Made by a program: the position numbers and the translations under genes. The notes beneath the pieces are model-generated. The model ran no database searches. It was not told the origin of the DNA and saw only the letters and a list, made by a program, of their open reading frames with translations. A stretch of 64,000 nt of DNA from Sphingomonas sp. 8AM (lineage in GTDB: Bacteria > Pseudomonadota > Alphaproteobacteria > Sphingomonadales > Sphingomonadaceae): NCBI RefSeq assembly GCF_902506455.1, contig NZ_LR733844.1, positions 660,415-724,414 on the forward strand, given 5' to 3'. This document shows, piece by piece, positions 36,031-46,824 of this stretch (its first letter is position 1; every line of letters starts with the position of its first letter).

Positions 36031-36933
36031 ATGGCAACCCGCAGCAACGTCCCCGCGACGATTCCTGCGCTCGGCGGGGAGCAGAGCCTCAATCGCTACC
36101 TGTCGGAGATCAAGAAGTTTCCGATCCTGGCGCCCGAGCAGGAATATATGCTCGCCAAGCGCTTTCAGGAGCATGGCGATACCGACGCCGCGGCGCAGCT
36201 CGTCACCAGCCACCTGCGGCTCGTCGCCAAGATCGCGATGGGCTATCGCGGCTATGGCCTGCCGGTCAGCGAGCTGATTTCGGAGGGCAACATCGGCCTG
36301 ATGCAGGGCGTGAAGAAGTTCGAGCCCGATCGCGGCTTCCGCCTCGCCACCTATGCGATGTGGTGGATTCGCGCCTCGATCCAGGAATTCATCCTGCGCT
36401 CGTGGAGCCTCGTGAAGATGGGCACCACCGCGGCGCAGAAGAAATTGTTCTTCAACCTTCGCCGGATGAAGGCGCGCCTCGATGCGTTCGAGGACGGCGA
36501 CCTGACGCCCGAGAACGTCCAGAAGATCGCCACCGATCTCGGCGTGACCGAGGCAGATGTGGTCAGCATGAACCGCCGCATGGCGATGGGCGGCGACACA
36601 TCGCTCAACGTCTCGATGCGCGAGGATGGCGAGGGTCAGTGGCAGGACTGGTTGCAGGACGATGCACCGCTTCAGGACAGCGTCGTCGCCGACCAGCAGG
36701 AGAAGGATGTCCGCCACGACATGCTCATGGATGCGATGGGCGATCTCAACGATCGCGAGAAGCACATCCTGACCGAGCGGCGGCTGACCGACGATCCCAA
36801 GACGCTGGAAGAACTCAGCCAGGTCTATGGCGTCTCGCGTGAGCGCGTCCGCCAGATTGAGGTGCGCGCGTTCGAGAAGCTCCAGCGCGCGATGATGCGG
36901 CTGGCGGGCGACAAGCGGATGCTGACCGCCTGA
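36031..36933 (+). CDS. rpoH: RNA polymerase sigma-32 factor RpoH
   Basis: A 300-residue heat-shock sigma factor. Region 2 includes LVTSHLRLVAKIAMGYRGYGLPVSELISEGNIGLMQ and ATYAMWWIRASIQEFIL; region 4 ends with YGVSRERVRQIEVRAFEKL. The QDWLQDD segment fits the RpoH box that contacts core polymerase. AAGGAAGGGAG lies 10 bases before the ATG. A hairpin follows the gene. Confidence 0.96.
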   Translation: MATRSNVPATIPALGGEQSLNRYLSEIKKFPILAPEQEYMLAKRFQEHGDTDAAAQLVTSHLRLVAKIAMGYRGYGLPVSELISEGNIGLMQGVKKFEPDRGFRLATYAMWWIRASIQEFILRSWSLVKMGTTAAQKKLFFNLRRMKARLDAFEDGDLTPENVQKIATDLGVTEADVVSMNRRMAMGGDTSLNVSMREDGEGQWQDWLQDDAPLQDSVVADQQEKDVRHDMLMDAMGDLNDREKHILTERRLTDDPKTLEELSQVYGVSRERVRQIEVRAFEKLQRAMMRLAGDKRMLTA

Positions 36934-36943
36934 TCTGCGATGC

Positions 36944-36980
36944 GGCACCGGCGGGGGGTTGAGCGACCCCGCCCGGTGCC
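36944..36980 (+). terminator. Strong hairpin between rpoH and mtgA
   Basis: GGCACCGGCGGGG and CCCCGCCCGGTGCC pair with one mismatch around a short loop, starting 11 bases after the rpoH stop. There is no U-run after it, so termination is possible but unproven; it may instead protect the rpoH mRNA 3' end. Confidence 0.45.
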
Positions 36981-36995
36981 GGTACGACGCAGCGC

Positions 36996-37670
36996 ATGTT
37001 CACTGCGCTGCGCCTGCTCATCAAGATCGTCCTCGGCTTCGTCGTGCTGTCGCTCGTCTGGGTCGGCGTGTACGCGATCGTGCCCGTTCCCTTCACGATG
37101 ACGATGATGGGCGACCTCGTCGGCGGTCATTCGGTGACCAAGGACTGGACGCCGCTGTCGCGGATCGACCCCGACATGCCGCGCGCCGCGATCGCGGGCG
37201 AGGATGCGCGCTTCTGCAGCCACCACGGCTTCGACTGGCGCGCGATCGCCGGAGCGGCGGCGCACAATGCCGGGGGCCAGCGGATCCGCGGCGGCTCGAC
37301 GATCAGCCAGCAGACTGCCAAGAACGCCTTTCTCTTTCAGGGCGGCGGCTATCTCCGCAAGGCGCTGGAGGCGTGGTTCACGCTCCTGATCGAGACGATC
37401 TGGGGCAAGAAGCGGATCATGGAAGTCTATCTCAACATCGCCGAAACCGGGATCGGCACCTATGGCGCGGAGGCGGCGTCGCAACGCTACTTCCACCACA
37501 GCGCCGCGACGCTCAGCCCGGTCGAGGCAGCGCGGATCGCCGCCGTCCTGCCGCTGCCGAAGAAGCGGGAGGCGGTCGCCCCGACTGGTTTCGTCCGCCG
37601 CCGCGGCAACCAGATCACGCGCTATGTCGGGATCGTGCGGCGGTCCGGACTGGACGCCTGCCTGCGCTAA
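36996..37670 (+). CDS. mtgA: Monofunctional peptidoglycan transglycosylase
   Basis: A 224-residue GT51 glycosyltransferase that polymerises lipid II glycan chains without a penicillin-binding domain. One N-terminal membrane anchor (about 7-30) is followed by the catalytic domain with IAGEDARFCSHHGFDW (catalytic Glu), RGGSTISQQTAKNAFL and KKRIMEVYLNIAETG. Length is normal. It ends before a palindromic repeat and the convergent modC. Confidence 0.95.
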   Translation: MFTALRLLIKIVLGFVVLSLVWVGVYAIVPVPFTMTMMGDLVGGHSVTKDWTPLSRIDPDMPRAAIAGEDARFCSHHGFDWRAIAGAAAHNAGGQRIRGGSTISQQTAKNAFLFQGGGYLRKALEAWFTLLIETIWGKKRIMEVYLNIAETGIGTYGAEAASQRYFHHSAATLSPVEAARIAAVLPLPKKREAVAPTGFVRRRGNQITRYVGIVRRSGLDACLR

Positions 37671-37676
37671 CCTACT

Positions 37677-37753
37677 CGTCATTGTGAGCGTAGCGAAGCA
37701 ATCCAGGGCGTCCTGGTCCGACCCTGGCTTGCTTCGCTGCGCTCGCAATGACG
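37677..37753. repeat. CGTCATTGCGAGC palindromic repeat, copy 4
   Basis: A full ~77-base copy, with CGTCATTGTGAGCGTAGCGA on the left and its near-complement on the right. It fills the 93-base gap between the convergent mtgA and modC genes almost completely. Confidence 0.9.
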
Positions 37754-37763
37754 GACAAACGCC

Positions 37764-38369
37764 CTACCCGATCGTAATCACCCGATCCCCAAGCCGCTCG
37801 GCCTCGGCGGCATCATGCGTCACCATCAGGATCGGCACCGCGCGCGCATCGCGCACCCGCTCGATCGCGCGCATCGCCTCCTCGCGCCGCGCGGGGTCGA
37901 GCGACGACAGCGGCTCGTCGAGCAACAGAAACGCCGGCTCGCTCAGCAACGCCCGCCCGATCGCCACCCGCCGCGTTTCGCCCCCCGACAGGGTCCGCGG
38001 CCAGCGCCGCAGCAACGGCGCGATGTCCAAAGTCGCCGCCACCTCGGCCAGCCGCGCGGCATCGCGCGCGCCGTAAAGCAAATTCGCCTGCACACGCCGA
38101 TGCGGAAACAGCCGCGCATCCTGAAACACATAGCCCGCACGCCGCTGCTCCGGCGGGAAATCGACCCCAGCGTCGGCATCGAACAACGTCCGCCCGCCGA
38201 CCCGCACATGCCCGCGCACCGGGCGCAGCAAGCCGGCGATCATATCGAGCAGGCTGGTCTTCCCCACCCCCGACGCGCCGACCAGTACCGTCAGCCCGTC
38301 GCCCGCGACGAAGCGCGCGCCGACCATCGCCTCGCCGCGCCGCGCCGCCACATCGACGTCAAAGGACAT
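37764..38369 (-). CDS. modC: Molybdate ABC transporter ATP-binding protein
   Basis: A 201-residue ABC ATPase. Walker A is GASGVGKTS, the signature LSGGETRRVAIGRAL, Walker B FLLLDEPLSSLD, and the H-loop VTHDAAEA. It stops after the nucleotide-binding domain and lacks the C-terminal molybdate-binding (TOBE/Mop) domain of Escherichia coli ModC, so it is a short form. It overlaps modB by 11 bases. Identity as a molybdate importer rests on modA/modB. Confidence 0.9.
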   Translation of the reverse strand: MSFDVDVAARRGEAMVGARFVAGDGLTVLVGASGVGKTSLLDMIAGLLRPVRGHVRVGGRTLFDADAGVDFPPEQRRAGYVFQDARLFPHRRVQANLLYGARDAARLAEVAATLDIAPLLRRWPRTLSGGETRRVAIGRALLSEPAFLLLDEPLSSLDPARREEAMRAIERVRDARAVPILMVTHDAAEAERLGDRVITIG

Positions 38370-39042
38370 GCACGCCCCGCCCCGCGCGCCGCACCAGCGC
38401 CTCCGACACGATCAGCGCCACCAGCGACAGCGCCACCGACACCGCCGCCAGCCGCCACACCTCGCTCTCGCCGCCCGGCCGCTGGAGCGCGGCATAGATG
38501 GCGAGCGGCAAGGTCTGCGTCTCGCCCGGCACGTTCGACACGAAAGTGATCGTCGCCCCGAACTCGCCGATCGCACGCGCCAGTCCGAGCACCAGCGCCG
38601 CCGCAATCCCCGGCGCAGCCAGCGGCAGCGTCACGGTCGCATAGGCCCGCCAGCGCGTCGCACCCAGGGTACGCGCCGCCTGCTCCAGCCGCCGGTCGAC
38701 CGCCTCGATCGACAGCCGCATCGCGCGCACCATCAGCGGCAGCGCCATCACCCCCGCCGCGATCGCCGCGCCGGTCCAGCGGAACAGCACGCTGACCCCG
38801 AATCCAGCCTCCAGCACGCGCCCGATCGGCCCGGCCGGCGCAAAGGCGAGCAGCAGCACCCAGCCCGTGACAACCGGCGGCACCACCAAAGGCAGATGCA
38901 CCAGCCCGTCGAGCAGCACCTTGCCCGGAAACCGCCACCGCGCCAGCACCCACGCCAGCGCGAACGCGACCGGCAGCGCGCCCAGCGTCGCGGTGCCGCC
39001 GACCAGCAGGGTCAGGCGGACGATCGGCAGCAGCTCGCTCAA
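38359..39042 (-). CDS. modB: Molybdate ABC transporter permease
   Basis: A 227-residue permease with about five to six hydrophobic segments and the EAA loop EQAARTLGATRWRAYATVTLPLAAPGI. PLVVPPVVTGWVLL is typical of ModB. The start is probably TTG at 39042, which overlaps the modA stop (TTGA) and gives the usual length. Longer frames run antisense-style into the modA region and look non-coding. Coupled translation with modA is implied. Confidence 0.9.
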   Translation of the reverse strand: MSELLPIVRLTLLVGGTATLGALPVAFALAWVLARWRFPGKVLLDGLVHLPLVVPPVVTGWVLLLAFAPAGPIGRVLEAGFGVSVLFRWTGAAIAAGVMALPLMVRAMRLSIEAVDRRLEQAARTLGATRWRAYATVTLPLAAPGIAAALVLGLARAIGEFGATITFVSNVPGETQTLPLAIYAALQRPGGESEVWRLAAVSVALSLVALIVSEALVRRAGRGVHVL

Positions 39043-39803
39043 CGCGTCGTGAAACCGCGCCGCGCGAGGATCGCCTGCCCGCCGCGCGACAGCAGGAAAC
39101 GGCGGAAACCCTCCGCCTCCGGGCTCGCCCCGGCGGTCAGCCGCGCGATCGGATAGACGATCGGCGCATGGCTGCGCGGCGGGAACACGCCCGCCACCTG
39201 CACGCCCGTCGCGGCGCGCGCGTCGGTCGCATAGACGATCCCGTACGGCGCCGCCCCGCGCGCGACGAGCGCCAGCGCCGCCCGCACATTCTCCGCCCGC
39301 ACCACATGCGGCGCGACCGCCTCCCATGCACCCAGCCGGGTCAGCGCCTCGCGGCCATATTTGCCTGCCGGCACGCTGTCGGGATCGGCCATCGCCAGCG
39401 CCCCGCTACCCAGCAGCTTGCCAAGCGCCGCGCCCTTGGTCGCGACGACGCGCGGCAACCCGGGCCGCGACACCACCACCAACCGGTTGCGCACCAGCAC
39501 CGCGCGCGTCCCCGCCACGACCAGCCCGCGCCCCGCGACATCATCCATCCAGTCGGCGTCGGCGGAGACGAACAGATCGGCCCGCCCGCCTGCCGCGATC
39601 TGCCGCGCGAGTGCCGACGACGCCGCGAACGACAAGCGCGGCCGCTCATGCCCCGCCTCGACCCACGCATCACCCGCGTCGGTCAGCGCCTCCTGCATGC
39701 TCGCCGCCGCCAGCACCAACGGCGCGCGCTCCTGCGCAGCCGCGGGTCCAGCCATCAGTACAAGGGCGAGCAGCGAAAGCAGGAAGCGCATGGCAATGCT
39801 CAT
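39039..39803 (-). CDS. modA: Molybdate ABC transporter substrate-binding protein
   Basis: A 254-residue periplasmic binding protein with a signal peptide ending AGPAAAQ. Family blocks: LVLAAASMQEALTDAGDAWVEAG, LSFAASSALARQIAAGGRADLFVSAD and GKYGREALTRLG. Ser residues in the AASM and ASSA loops would contact the oxyanion. The ATG at 39803 (MSIAMRF) or the one 12 bases on is the likely start. It heads modABC. Confidence 0.92.
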   Translation of the reverse strand: MSIAMRFLLSLLALVLMAGPAAAQERAPLVLAAASMQEALTDAGDAWVEAGHERPRLSFAASSALARQIAAGGRADLFVSADADWMDDVAGRGLVVAGTRAVLVRNRLVVVSRPGLPRVVATKGAALGKLLGSGALAMADPDSVPAGKYGREALTRLGAWEAVAPHVVRAENVRAALALVARGAAPYGIVYATDARAATGVQVAGVFPPRSHAPIVYPIARLTAGASPEAEGFRRFLLSRGGQAILARRGFTTR

Positions 39804-39838
39804 GGCACCCGCCCCCCGCGAAGACAATCGCGCCGCCC

Positions 39839-40960
39839 TCAATCCTCCCCTGAACCGCTAATGTCGAACAGGTGCTTGTACTGGCGTGGCTGCGAGCGGA
39901 GGTACTGGTCGGGTGCCTTCACCCGCGCGCCCAGCTCGGCGGCGGCGTGCCACGGCCAGCGGGGATCGTAGAGGATCGTCCGCGCCAGCGCGATCAGATC
40001 GGCCTCGCCGGTCGCGACGATCGCCTCGGCCTGCTGCGGCTCGGTGATGAGCCCGACCGCGACGACCGGGATCGACACCGCCTGCTTCACCGCGCGTGCC
40101 AGCGGCACCTGATAGCTCGGCCCGACCGGAATTTCCTGCCGCGGATCGAGCCCGCCGCTCGACACGTGGATCGCCGCACACCCGCGCGCCTCCAGCGCCT
40201 TGGCGAAGGCGACGGTCTGCTCGGCATCCCAGCCGCCCTCGACCCAGTCGCTCCCCGACACGCGCACCGTCACCGGCCGCTCCGCCGGGAACGCCGCGCG
40301 CACTGCGTCATACACCTCCAGCGGAAAGCGCATCCGGTTCTCCAGCGACCCGCCATATTCATCTTCGCGATGGTTGGAGAGCGGCGACAGGAACTGGTGG
40401 AGCAGATAGCCGTGCGCGGCATGGATCTGGATCAGGTCGAGCCCGAGCCGCGCCGACCGTTTCGCCGACTCGGCAAACGCGTCGCGGATGCGCGCCAGCC
40501 CCGCGCGGTCGAGTGCCACCGGCGCGGGGTTCTTGGGATCATAGGGCAATGCCGACGGCGCGACCGTCTCCCAACCATGCGGATCGCTGGCCGGGATCTG
40601 CCGCTCACCTTTCCACGGCAGGTCGGTCGACGCCTTGCGGCCGGCATGGCCCAGCTGGATCGCGACCGGCATATCCGAGTGACGCCGTACCGATTCGAGC
40701 ACGCGCGCCATCGCGGCCTCGGTCGCATCGTCCCACAGCCCGACGTCGCCATAGCTGATCCGCCCGATCGGCTCGACAGCGGTCGCCTCGATCGTCAGCA
40801 CGCCCGCGCCCGACAGCGCGAGATGGCCGAGATGGATCGTGTGCCAGTCGGTCATGCCACCGTCGACCGCTGAATATTGGCACATCGGCGCGATGACGAT
40901 GCGGTTGGCGAGCGTCAGGCCGCCAATTGCAAGTGGCTGGAATAACCGGGGTCCGCTCAT
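39839..40960 (-). CDS. NADH:flavin oxidoreductase, Old Yellow Enzyme family (YqjM-like)
   Basis: A 373-residue FMN enzyme reducing activated C=C bonds. The N-terminus PRLFQPLAIGGLTLANRIVIAPMCQYSA shows the Cys (MCQYS) typical of the thermophilic-like YqjM class. HAGRKAS and HAAHGYLLHQFLSP are FMN/active-site segments. The ATG at 40960 sits 10 bases after AGGAG; a GTG 9 bases earlier is too close to that site. The natural substrate is unknown. Confidence 0.9.
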   Translation of the reverse strand: MSGPRLFQPLAIGGLTLANRIVIAPMCQYSAVDGGMTDWHTIHLGHLALSGAGVLTIEATAVEPIGRISYGDVGLWDDATEAAMARVLESVRRHSDMPVAIQLGHAGRKASTDLPWKGERQIPASDPHGWETVAPSALPYDPKNPAPVALDRAGLARIRDAFAESAKRSARLGLDLIQIHAAHGYLLHQFLSPLSNHREDEYGGSLENRMRFPLEVYDAVRAAFPAERPVTVRVSGSDWVEGGWDAEQTVAFAKALEARGCAAIHVSSGGLDPRQEIPVGPSYQVPLARAVKQAVSIPVVAVGLITEPQQAEAIVATGEADLIALARTILYDPRWPWHAAAELGARVKAPDQYLRSQPRQYKHLFDISGSGED

Positions 40961-41036
40961 CGGAAACACGCTCCTGAAGGTGAGCGGTCATTACGCATCA
41001 GCGGAAGAATGGTGCCGCGCGGCCGCGGCGGATAAA

Positions 41037-41113
41037 TGGTCGGGGAAAGAGGATTCGAACCTCCGGCCCCTGCCTCCCGAAGGCAGTGCTCTACCAGGCT
41101 GAGCTATTCCCCG
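41037..41113 (-). tRNA. tRNA-Pro(CGG)
   Basis: Read on the minus strand: a 7-bp acceptor stem CGGGGAA/TTCCCCG, a D-arm with AGCTCAGCCTGGTAGAGC, the anticodon stem CTGCC/GGCAG around loop TTCGGGA (anticodon CGG, reading CCG), and the T-arm with GGTTCGAATCC. CCA is encoded at the 3' end (41037-41039). The CCG codon is common in this GC-rich genome. Confidence 0.96.
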
Positions 41114-41232
41114 ACCAGGGTGCCGGTCGGATGTACCGTCGACAGGGCGCGGCTTATATCAGCGGAATTTCGGAGCGCAAGCGGGGAATCACCGCTGTTG
41201 TTACGCGAAGCGCGCGGCTAGGTTTCGCGGCG

Positions 41233-41811
41233 ATGTCGCTTGCCGAATGGATCGCCACCGCCCTCGGGATCGCCTGTGTCGCGCTGGCCGCGCGGCGCAG
41301 CATCTGGACCTTCCCGACCGCGATCGTCTCGGTCGCGCTGCTCGGCCTCGTGGTGTTCCGCGCCCGACTATATTCGGACGCGCTGCTCCAGCTCTTCTTC
41401 GCCGCCGCCAATTTGTACGGCTGGCTCAACTGGCGGCGCGCGCAGGCACGCACCGGCGATGTCCCGGTCCGCTCGCTCGACACCCGCGCCCGCGCCGCGT
41501 GGGTCATCGGGATCACGCTGTGCTGGCTGGCATGGGGCAGCGCGATGCACCGGCTGACCGACGCCGCGCTGCCGTGGTGGGACGCCGGCATCGCCGCCGC
41601 CAGCGTTGCGGCGCAACTGCTGATGGCACGGCGCGCGATCGAGAATTGGTGGCTGTGGATCGCCGTCGATCTCGCCTCGGTGCCGCTGTATCTCGCCAAG
41701 GGCCTCTATCCCTTCGCCGCGCTCTACCTCATCTATCTCGCGCTCGCGGTCTGGGGCCTGATCGACTGGCGCCGCGCGCTCGGCAGCGGCTGGCGGATGG
41801 TGCCGGCATGA
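41233..41811 (+). CDS. pnuC: PnuC-type nicotinamide riboside/mononucleotide transporter
   Basis: A 192-residue membrane protein with about seven hydrophobic segments. Family motifs: SIWTFPTAIVSV, LYGWLNWRRA, and IENWWLWIAVDLASVPLY. PnuC lets nicotinamide riboside diffuse in and depends on an intracellular kinase for trapping. The next gene is such a kinase and overlaps by 4 bases (ATGA). The ATG at 41233 removes upstream residues that run through the tRNA gene. Confidence 0.92.
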   Translation: MSLAEWIATALGIACVALAARRSIWTFPTAIVSVALLGLVVFRARLYSDALLQLFFAAANLYGWLNWRRAQARTGDVPVRSLDTRARAAWVIGITLCWLAWGSAMHRLTDAALPWWDAGIAAASVAAQLLMARRAIENWWLWIAVDLASVPLYLAKGLYPFAALYLIYLALAVWGLIDWRRALGSGWRMVPA

Positions 41812-42323
41812 CCTTGCGCACCGTTTGCCTTCACGGGCCGGAGAGTACCGGCAAGTCGACGATGGCGCCGCGGCTGGCGCAGCAATTCGACTCGGTCTGC
41901 GTGGCCGAGTTCGGGCGGACCTATTGCGAGACCTATGGCACCGATCTGACCATGTCCGACCTTGTCGTGATCGCGCAGACGCAGGACGCCAAGGCGCGCA
42001 AGGCGGTCGACAGCGGCGCGCGGCCCGTGATCCTCGATACCGATCCGCTGATGAGCGCGGTGTGGGCGGACATGATGTTCGGACGACGCGATCCGTGGTT
42101 CGACCGCTGGCAGGGCACCGCCGACCTCTACCTGCTGTTCGACATCGACCTGCCGTGGGTCGAGGACGGCACCCGCCTGTTCGGCTCGCAGCGCGAACGC
42201 GAGCGCTTCTTCGACCTGTCGCGCCGCGAGCTGGAGCGCCGTGGCGTGCCGTGGGTGCTGATCCAGGGCGACGGCTCGCGTCGCTATCTCAACGCCCTCA
42301 CCGCGATCCGTGCGGCGCTGTAG
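41808..42323 (+). CDS. NadR-type ribosylnicotinamide kinase
   Basis: A 171-residue P-loop kinase: GPESTGKST at about 10-18, VAEFGRTYCE, ILDTDPLMSAVW, and a lid with RERERFFDL. It matches only the kinase half of NadR; the adenylyltransferase and DNA-binding domains are absent. It would phosphorylate nicotinamide riboside to NMN. Translational overlap with pnuC supports an uptake-and-trap unit. Confidence 0.9.
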   Translation: MTLRTVCLHGPESTGKSTMAPRLAQQFDSVCVAEFGRTYCETYGTDLTMSDLVVIAQTQDAKARKAVDSGARPVILDTDPLMSAVWADMMFGRRDPWFDRWQGTADLYLLFDIDLPWVEDGTRLFGSQRERERFFDLSRRELERRGVPWVLIQGDGSRRYLNALTAIRAAL

Positions 42324-42393
42324 CCGCCGCCCGGGTTGATGCCGTCGGCATGGCTCAGGCGCGCGACAACGAGCGTCGCCGGACCGGCCGGAC

Positions 42394-43341
42394 TCACTCG
42401 GCCCGGTAGGGACGGCCGGACTGGATCAGTCGCTGCCGCGATGTGTTGCCGGGCACCGCAATATGGGTCGCCGGATCATATTCCTTCCCGATCCCCGGCG
42501 AACCTTCGGGCACCCAGAGTTCGACCACGGTGTTCGAGTAGCTGTTGGGAAGGTAGCGGATCCAATAGCCGTCGGGATGGTGGCTCCAGCGACCGGTCGG
42601 CACAGCGATGCTCCCCGGACCGGCCGGTGCCATGCCGGCGAGCACGGCGACGCGCTCCAGCTCGCCGAAGCTGGTCCCGGGCGTGGTCAGCATCCGCCGC
42701 AGGTCGGCTTCCGCCTGCATGACGGTCCTGACTTCGCGCGGCAGATTGTCCGCGATCGGCCCTGACGACAGCATGTCCACGACGTTGCGGTTCAGCCCGG
42801 CGAGTTGCCGCGGCGTCAGCAGCTGCGACGCGGCAATCTTTTGCTCGCCCGACAGATCCTCGATCTTGGCCCGCGACAGGATCGCCCAGAGCAACGCCTG
42901 GATGACATGCTGGTCGATCTCGGGATGCTGGACCGAGCCGCGAACGATCGTGATCACCGCATCCCTGGCGGCACCAAGCGGCGGCGCATAGAGGTACCCG
43001 TCTCCGCCGCCTGGCCCGTGCGTCCCCGCGTGCAGGCAGTAGCTTTGATCGTGGAAGCGATAATAGCCGGCCTGAAGCAGGAAGCCGCCGTTGCCGGTTC
43101 GCTGCAGCTGGGTCAGCTCCCGCTTGGGAGACGGAGGCGTGAAATTGTCCTGCGTGGGGTCGCCCCAGCGCGCATCGGGCAGACTGGTCGAGATCGGCTC
43201 CTTACGCAGGCTCGGCATGGAGATGCCTGCCCGTTTCGCAAGATCGCCAAGTTTGAGTCCGCCGAACTGCGCCCCTGCGGGGGTCCCGCACCAGGAAAGC
43301 GCCACGGCCAGCGCCGCTGCGCGAAACACATGCTGCTTCAT
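42394..43341 (-). CDS. Hypothetical exported protein
   Basis: A 315-residue protein with a signal peptide (cleavage after about residue 24, PAGAQ). The mature part begins FGGLKLGDLAKRAGISMPSLR and contains YYRFHDQSYCLHAGTHGPGGGDGYLYAPPLG, then helical stretches around AILSRAKIEDLSGEQKIAASQLL. The C-terminal third has a WSHHPDGYWIRYLPNSYSNTVVELWVP segment. I do not recognise a named family. Divergent from lepA. Confidence 0.75.
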   Translation of the reverse strand: MKQHVFRAAALAVALSWCGTPAGAQFGGLKLGDLAKRAGISMPSLRKEPISTSLPDARWGDPTQDNFTPPSPKRELTQLQRTGNGGFLLQAGYYRFHDQSYCLHAGTHGPGGGDGYLYAPPLGAARDAVITIVRGSVQHPEIDQHVIQALLWAILSRAKIEDLSGEQKIAASQLLTPRQLAGLNRNVVDMLSSGPIADNLPREVRTVMQAEADLRRMLTTPGTSFGELERVAVLAGMAPAGPGSIAVPTGRWSHHPDGYWIRYLPNSYSNTVVELWVPEGSPGIGKEYDPATHIAVPGNTSRQRLIQSGRPYRAE

Positions 43342-43568
43342 CGTCGTCCCACCCCAAAAACGTGCACTTTGACCGTAACGCTAGCGTATCGAGCGGAGAA
43401 GCTCGAGTTGTATTTCAATCACGTGAGTTACCCGCCAGACTGATCCGTCTACCCGGCGAATGTGTAGCGAAAAAGTCGCCGATCGCGCGGGATGGCGGAG
43501 CGTGCGGTGCGCAGGAAATCGCCGCCCCCCTATCGCTTGCGCCAATGCTGCGCTAGTCGCGCGAGGAT

Positions 43569-45380
<1,812 letters not shown>

Positions 45381-45598
45381 TCCGCCCGGCGGGTTTGCTA
45401 CAGATGTAGCTCCCGCCGCGAACCCGACGAGTACGCGCTCTACGAGAGCCGGCGGGATCGGTCCGACGCGCTGATCGTGTCGACGCCGCGGCGCGATCAA
45501 AGGACCAGCGCGCCCCCAATCCTGCCACAGCTGGTATCGCAATACAGCGATGAATCAATCGTCAGCGACCGCCGCGAAACGTCCGCGAACACGCGGCC

Positions 45599-46324
45599 TT
45601 ACCGCAGCGGGGTGATCGTAATTCGCGCCGCCGGGTCGAGGCCGCCCTGATGCGCCGGGCAGCGCGCATAGCGGAAGCTCTTGTCGGTGCACAGCCACAC
45701 CTCGTCAAGCGCTCCGCCCTTTGTACCCGTCACGCGCATCATGTCCGCGCGCAGCCCCGGGTTGGCGGCAGCGATCGCCGCCGCCAGTCGCCCGGCGGTC
45801 AGCGGCGTCTGCGCCAGCCGCGCCATGTCGGGGAAGCGCAACGCATGGAACATCGCGTTCGATTTGGAAAAATAACGCTCCGGCGTGTAGCCGGCCATAC
45901 AGGTGCCGTGCTTGGACCATTCGTGCTGGAGCAGCTGCGGCGATGGTGTGGTGCAGACGTGGCGGCGGATCACCTGCCGCGACAGGATCGGCGTCGCCCG
46001 GCAATATTGCGGCCAGTCCTTGCCGATCCCGTCCGGCCACAATCCGTGCAGCACGAAGCCAAAGCGGTTGCTGCCTCCACACTGGAAGCGCGCGTTCGGC
46101 CGGTCGCCGCTGGTGCGGCAATATTCGGGGCTCCAGCTGATCGCGAGCGTGTAGCTGCCGATCGGCAGCCGTCGCGCCGGCTGGCTGGCGGTCGGCAGGT
46201 CAGGGTGGGGGCGCGGCAGCTCCGTGGGGATCGCACACGACAGCGCCTGCGCCGCCGCGACGCCGGGCGCCGCCACCGCCATCAGCGCACCCACCATCGC
46301 CGCGCGCTTCGTCATGATCGTCAT
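45599..46324 (-). CDS. Ribonuclease T2 family protein, exported
   Basis: A 241-residue RNase T2 with a signal peptide (about 1-25). Both catalytic segments are intact: FVLHGLWPDG with His93, and HEWSKHGTC with Glu135 and His139. Cysteines typical of the fold are present (Cys108, Cys124, Cys142). It would cut RNA in the periplasm or outside the cell. The ATG at 46324 overlaps the stop of the upstream membrane-protein gene (ATGA), making it the last member of a coupled run that includes nadC. Confidence 0.92.
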   Translation of the reverse strand: MTIMTKRAAMVGALMAVAAPGVAAAQALSCAIPTELPRPHPDLPTASQPARRLPIGSYTLAISWSPEYCRTSGDRPNARFQCGGSNRFGFVLHGLWPDGIGKDWPQYCRATPILSRQVIRRHVCTTPSPQLLQHEWSKHGTCMAGYTPERYFSKSNAMFHALRFPDMARLAQTPLTAGRLAAAIAAANPGLRADMMRVTGTKGGALDEVWLCTDKSFRYARCPAHQGGLDPAARITITPLR

Positions 46325-46824
46325 GCGTCGTCTTCCTCGGGCTCCAGCCCCTCGCCGAACCAAAGCTGCGCGTCCGGCCTGAACAAATGCACCACCGCTG
46401 CGACGCTGAGGATCAGGATCGCCGCCGACAGCAACAGCGCCGTCACCGGCACCTTGCCCTTCGCCACCACCATCAAATTAATCGCGAAGCGCACCGCCGC
46501 CAGCCCGGTCAGGATCGTCACCACCCACTTGGCGGCGAGGCTCGCCTGGCGCGCCACCAGATACCAGAGCGCCAGCGTGATCGCGCAGCTCAGCAGCAAC
46601 GCGGCCGGCAACAGCCAGGTATAGCTCGCGGTCTTGGGATCGATCGCCAGCCGGTCGGCGGTCTGCTGCCAACTGAACGCCCAGCCGATCAGCGACATGA
46701 CGAAGGACGCCAGATACAGCCGCTCGAACCGTACGATCGACGGCGGCCGGCCGTCCGCCCCGAAATACGCCAGCGGCGACTTCTTCGCCACCGGCGTGGC
46801 CGTCTTCTTCCTGCGCTCGCTCAT
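46321..46824 (-). CDS. Hypothetical membrane protein
   Basis: A 167-residue protein with a basic N-terminus (MSERRKKTATPVAKK) and four hydrophobic segments (about 33-52, 70-90, 97-117, 125-147), ending in an acidic tail (GLEPEEDDA). No named family is recognised. Both ends overlap neighbours by 4 bases: nadC upstream and the RNase T2 gene downstream. Tight coupling suggests a shared transcript, but not necessarily a shared function. Confidence 0.8.
   Translation of the reverse strand: MSERRKKTATPVAKKSPLAYFGADGRPPSIVRFERLYLASFVMSLIGWAFSWQQTADRLAIDPKTASYTWLLPAALLLSCAITLALWYLVARQASLAAKWVVTILTGLAAVRFAINLMVVAKGKVPVTALLLSAAILILSVAAVVHLFRPDAQLWFGEGLEPEEDDA

Noticed and set aside
41086..41232. Longer PnuC start
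   Set aside because: The added residues come from the end of the tRNA-Pro gene and its flank; the ATG at 41233 gives a normal PnuC N-terminus.
45381..45598. Small RNA or tRNA in the gap after lepA
   Set aside because: No cloverleaf, terminator or conserved RNA motif could be built from the sequence by eye.
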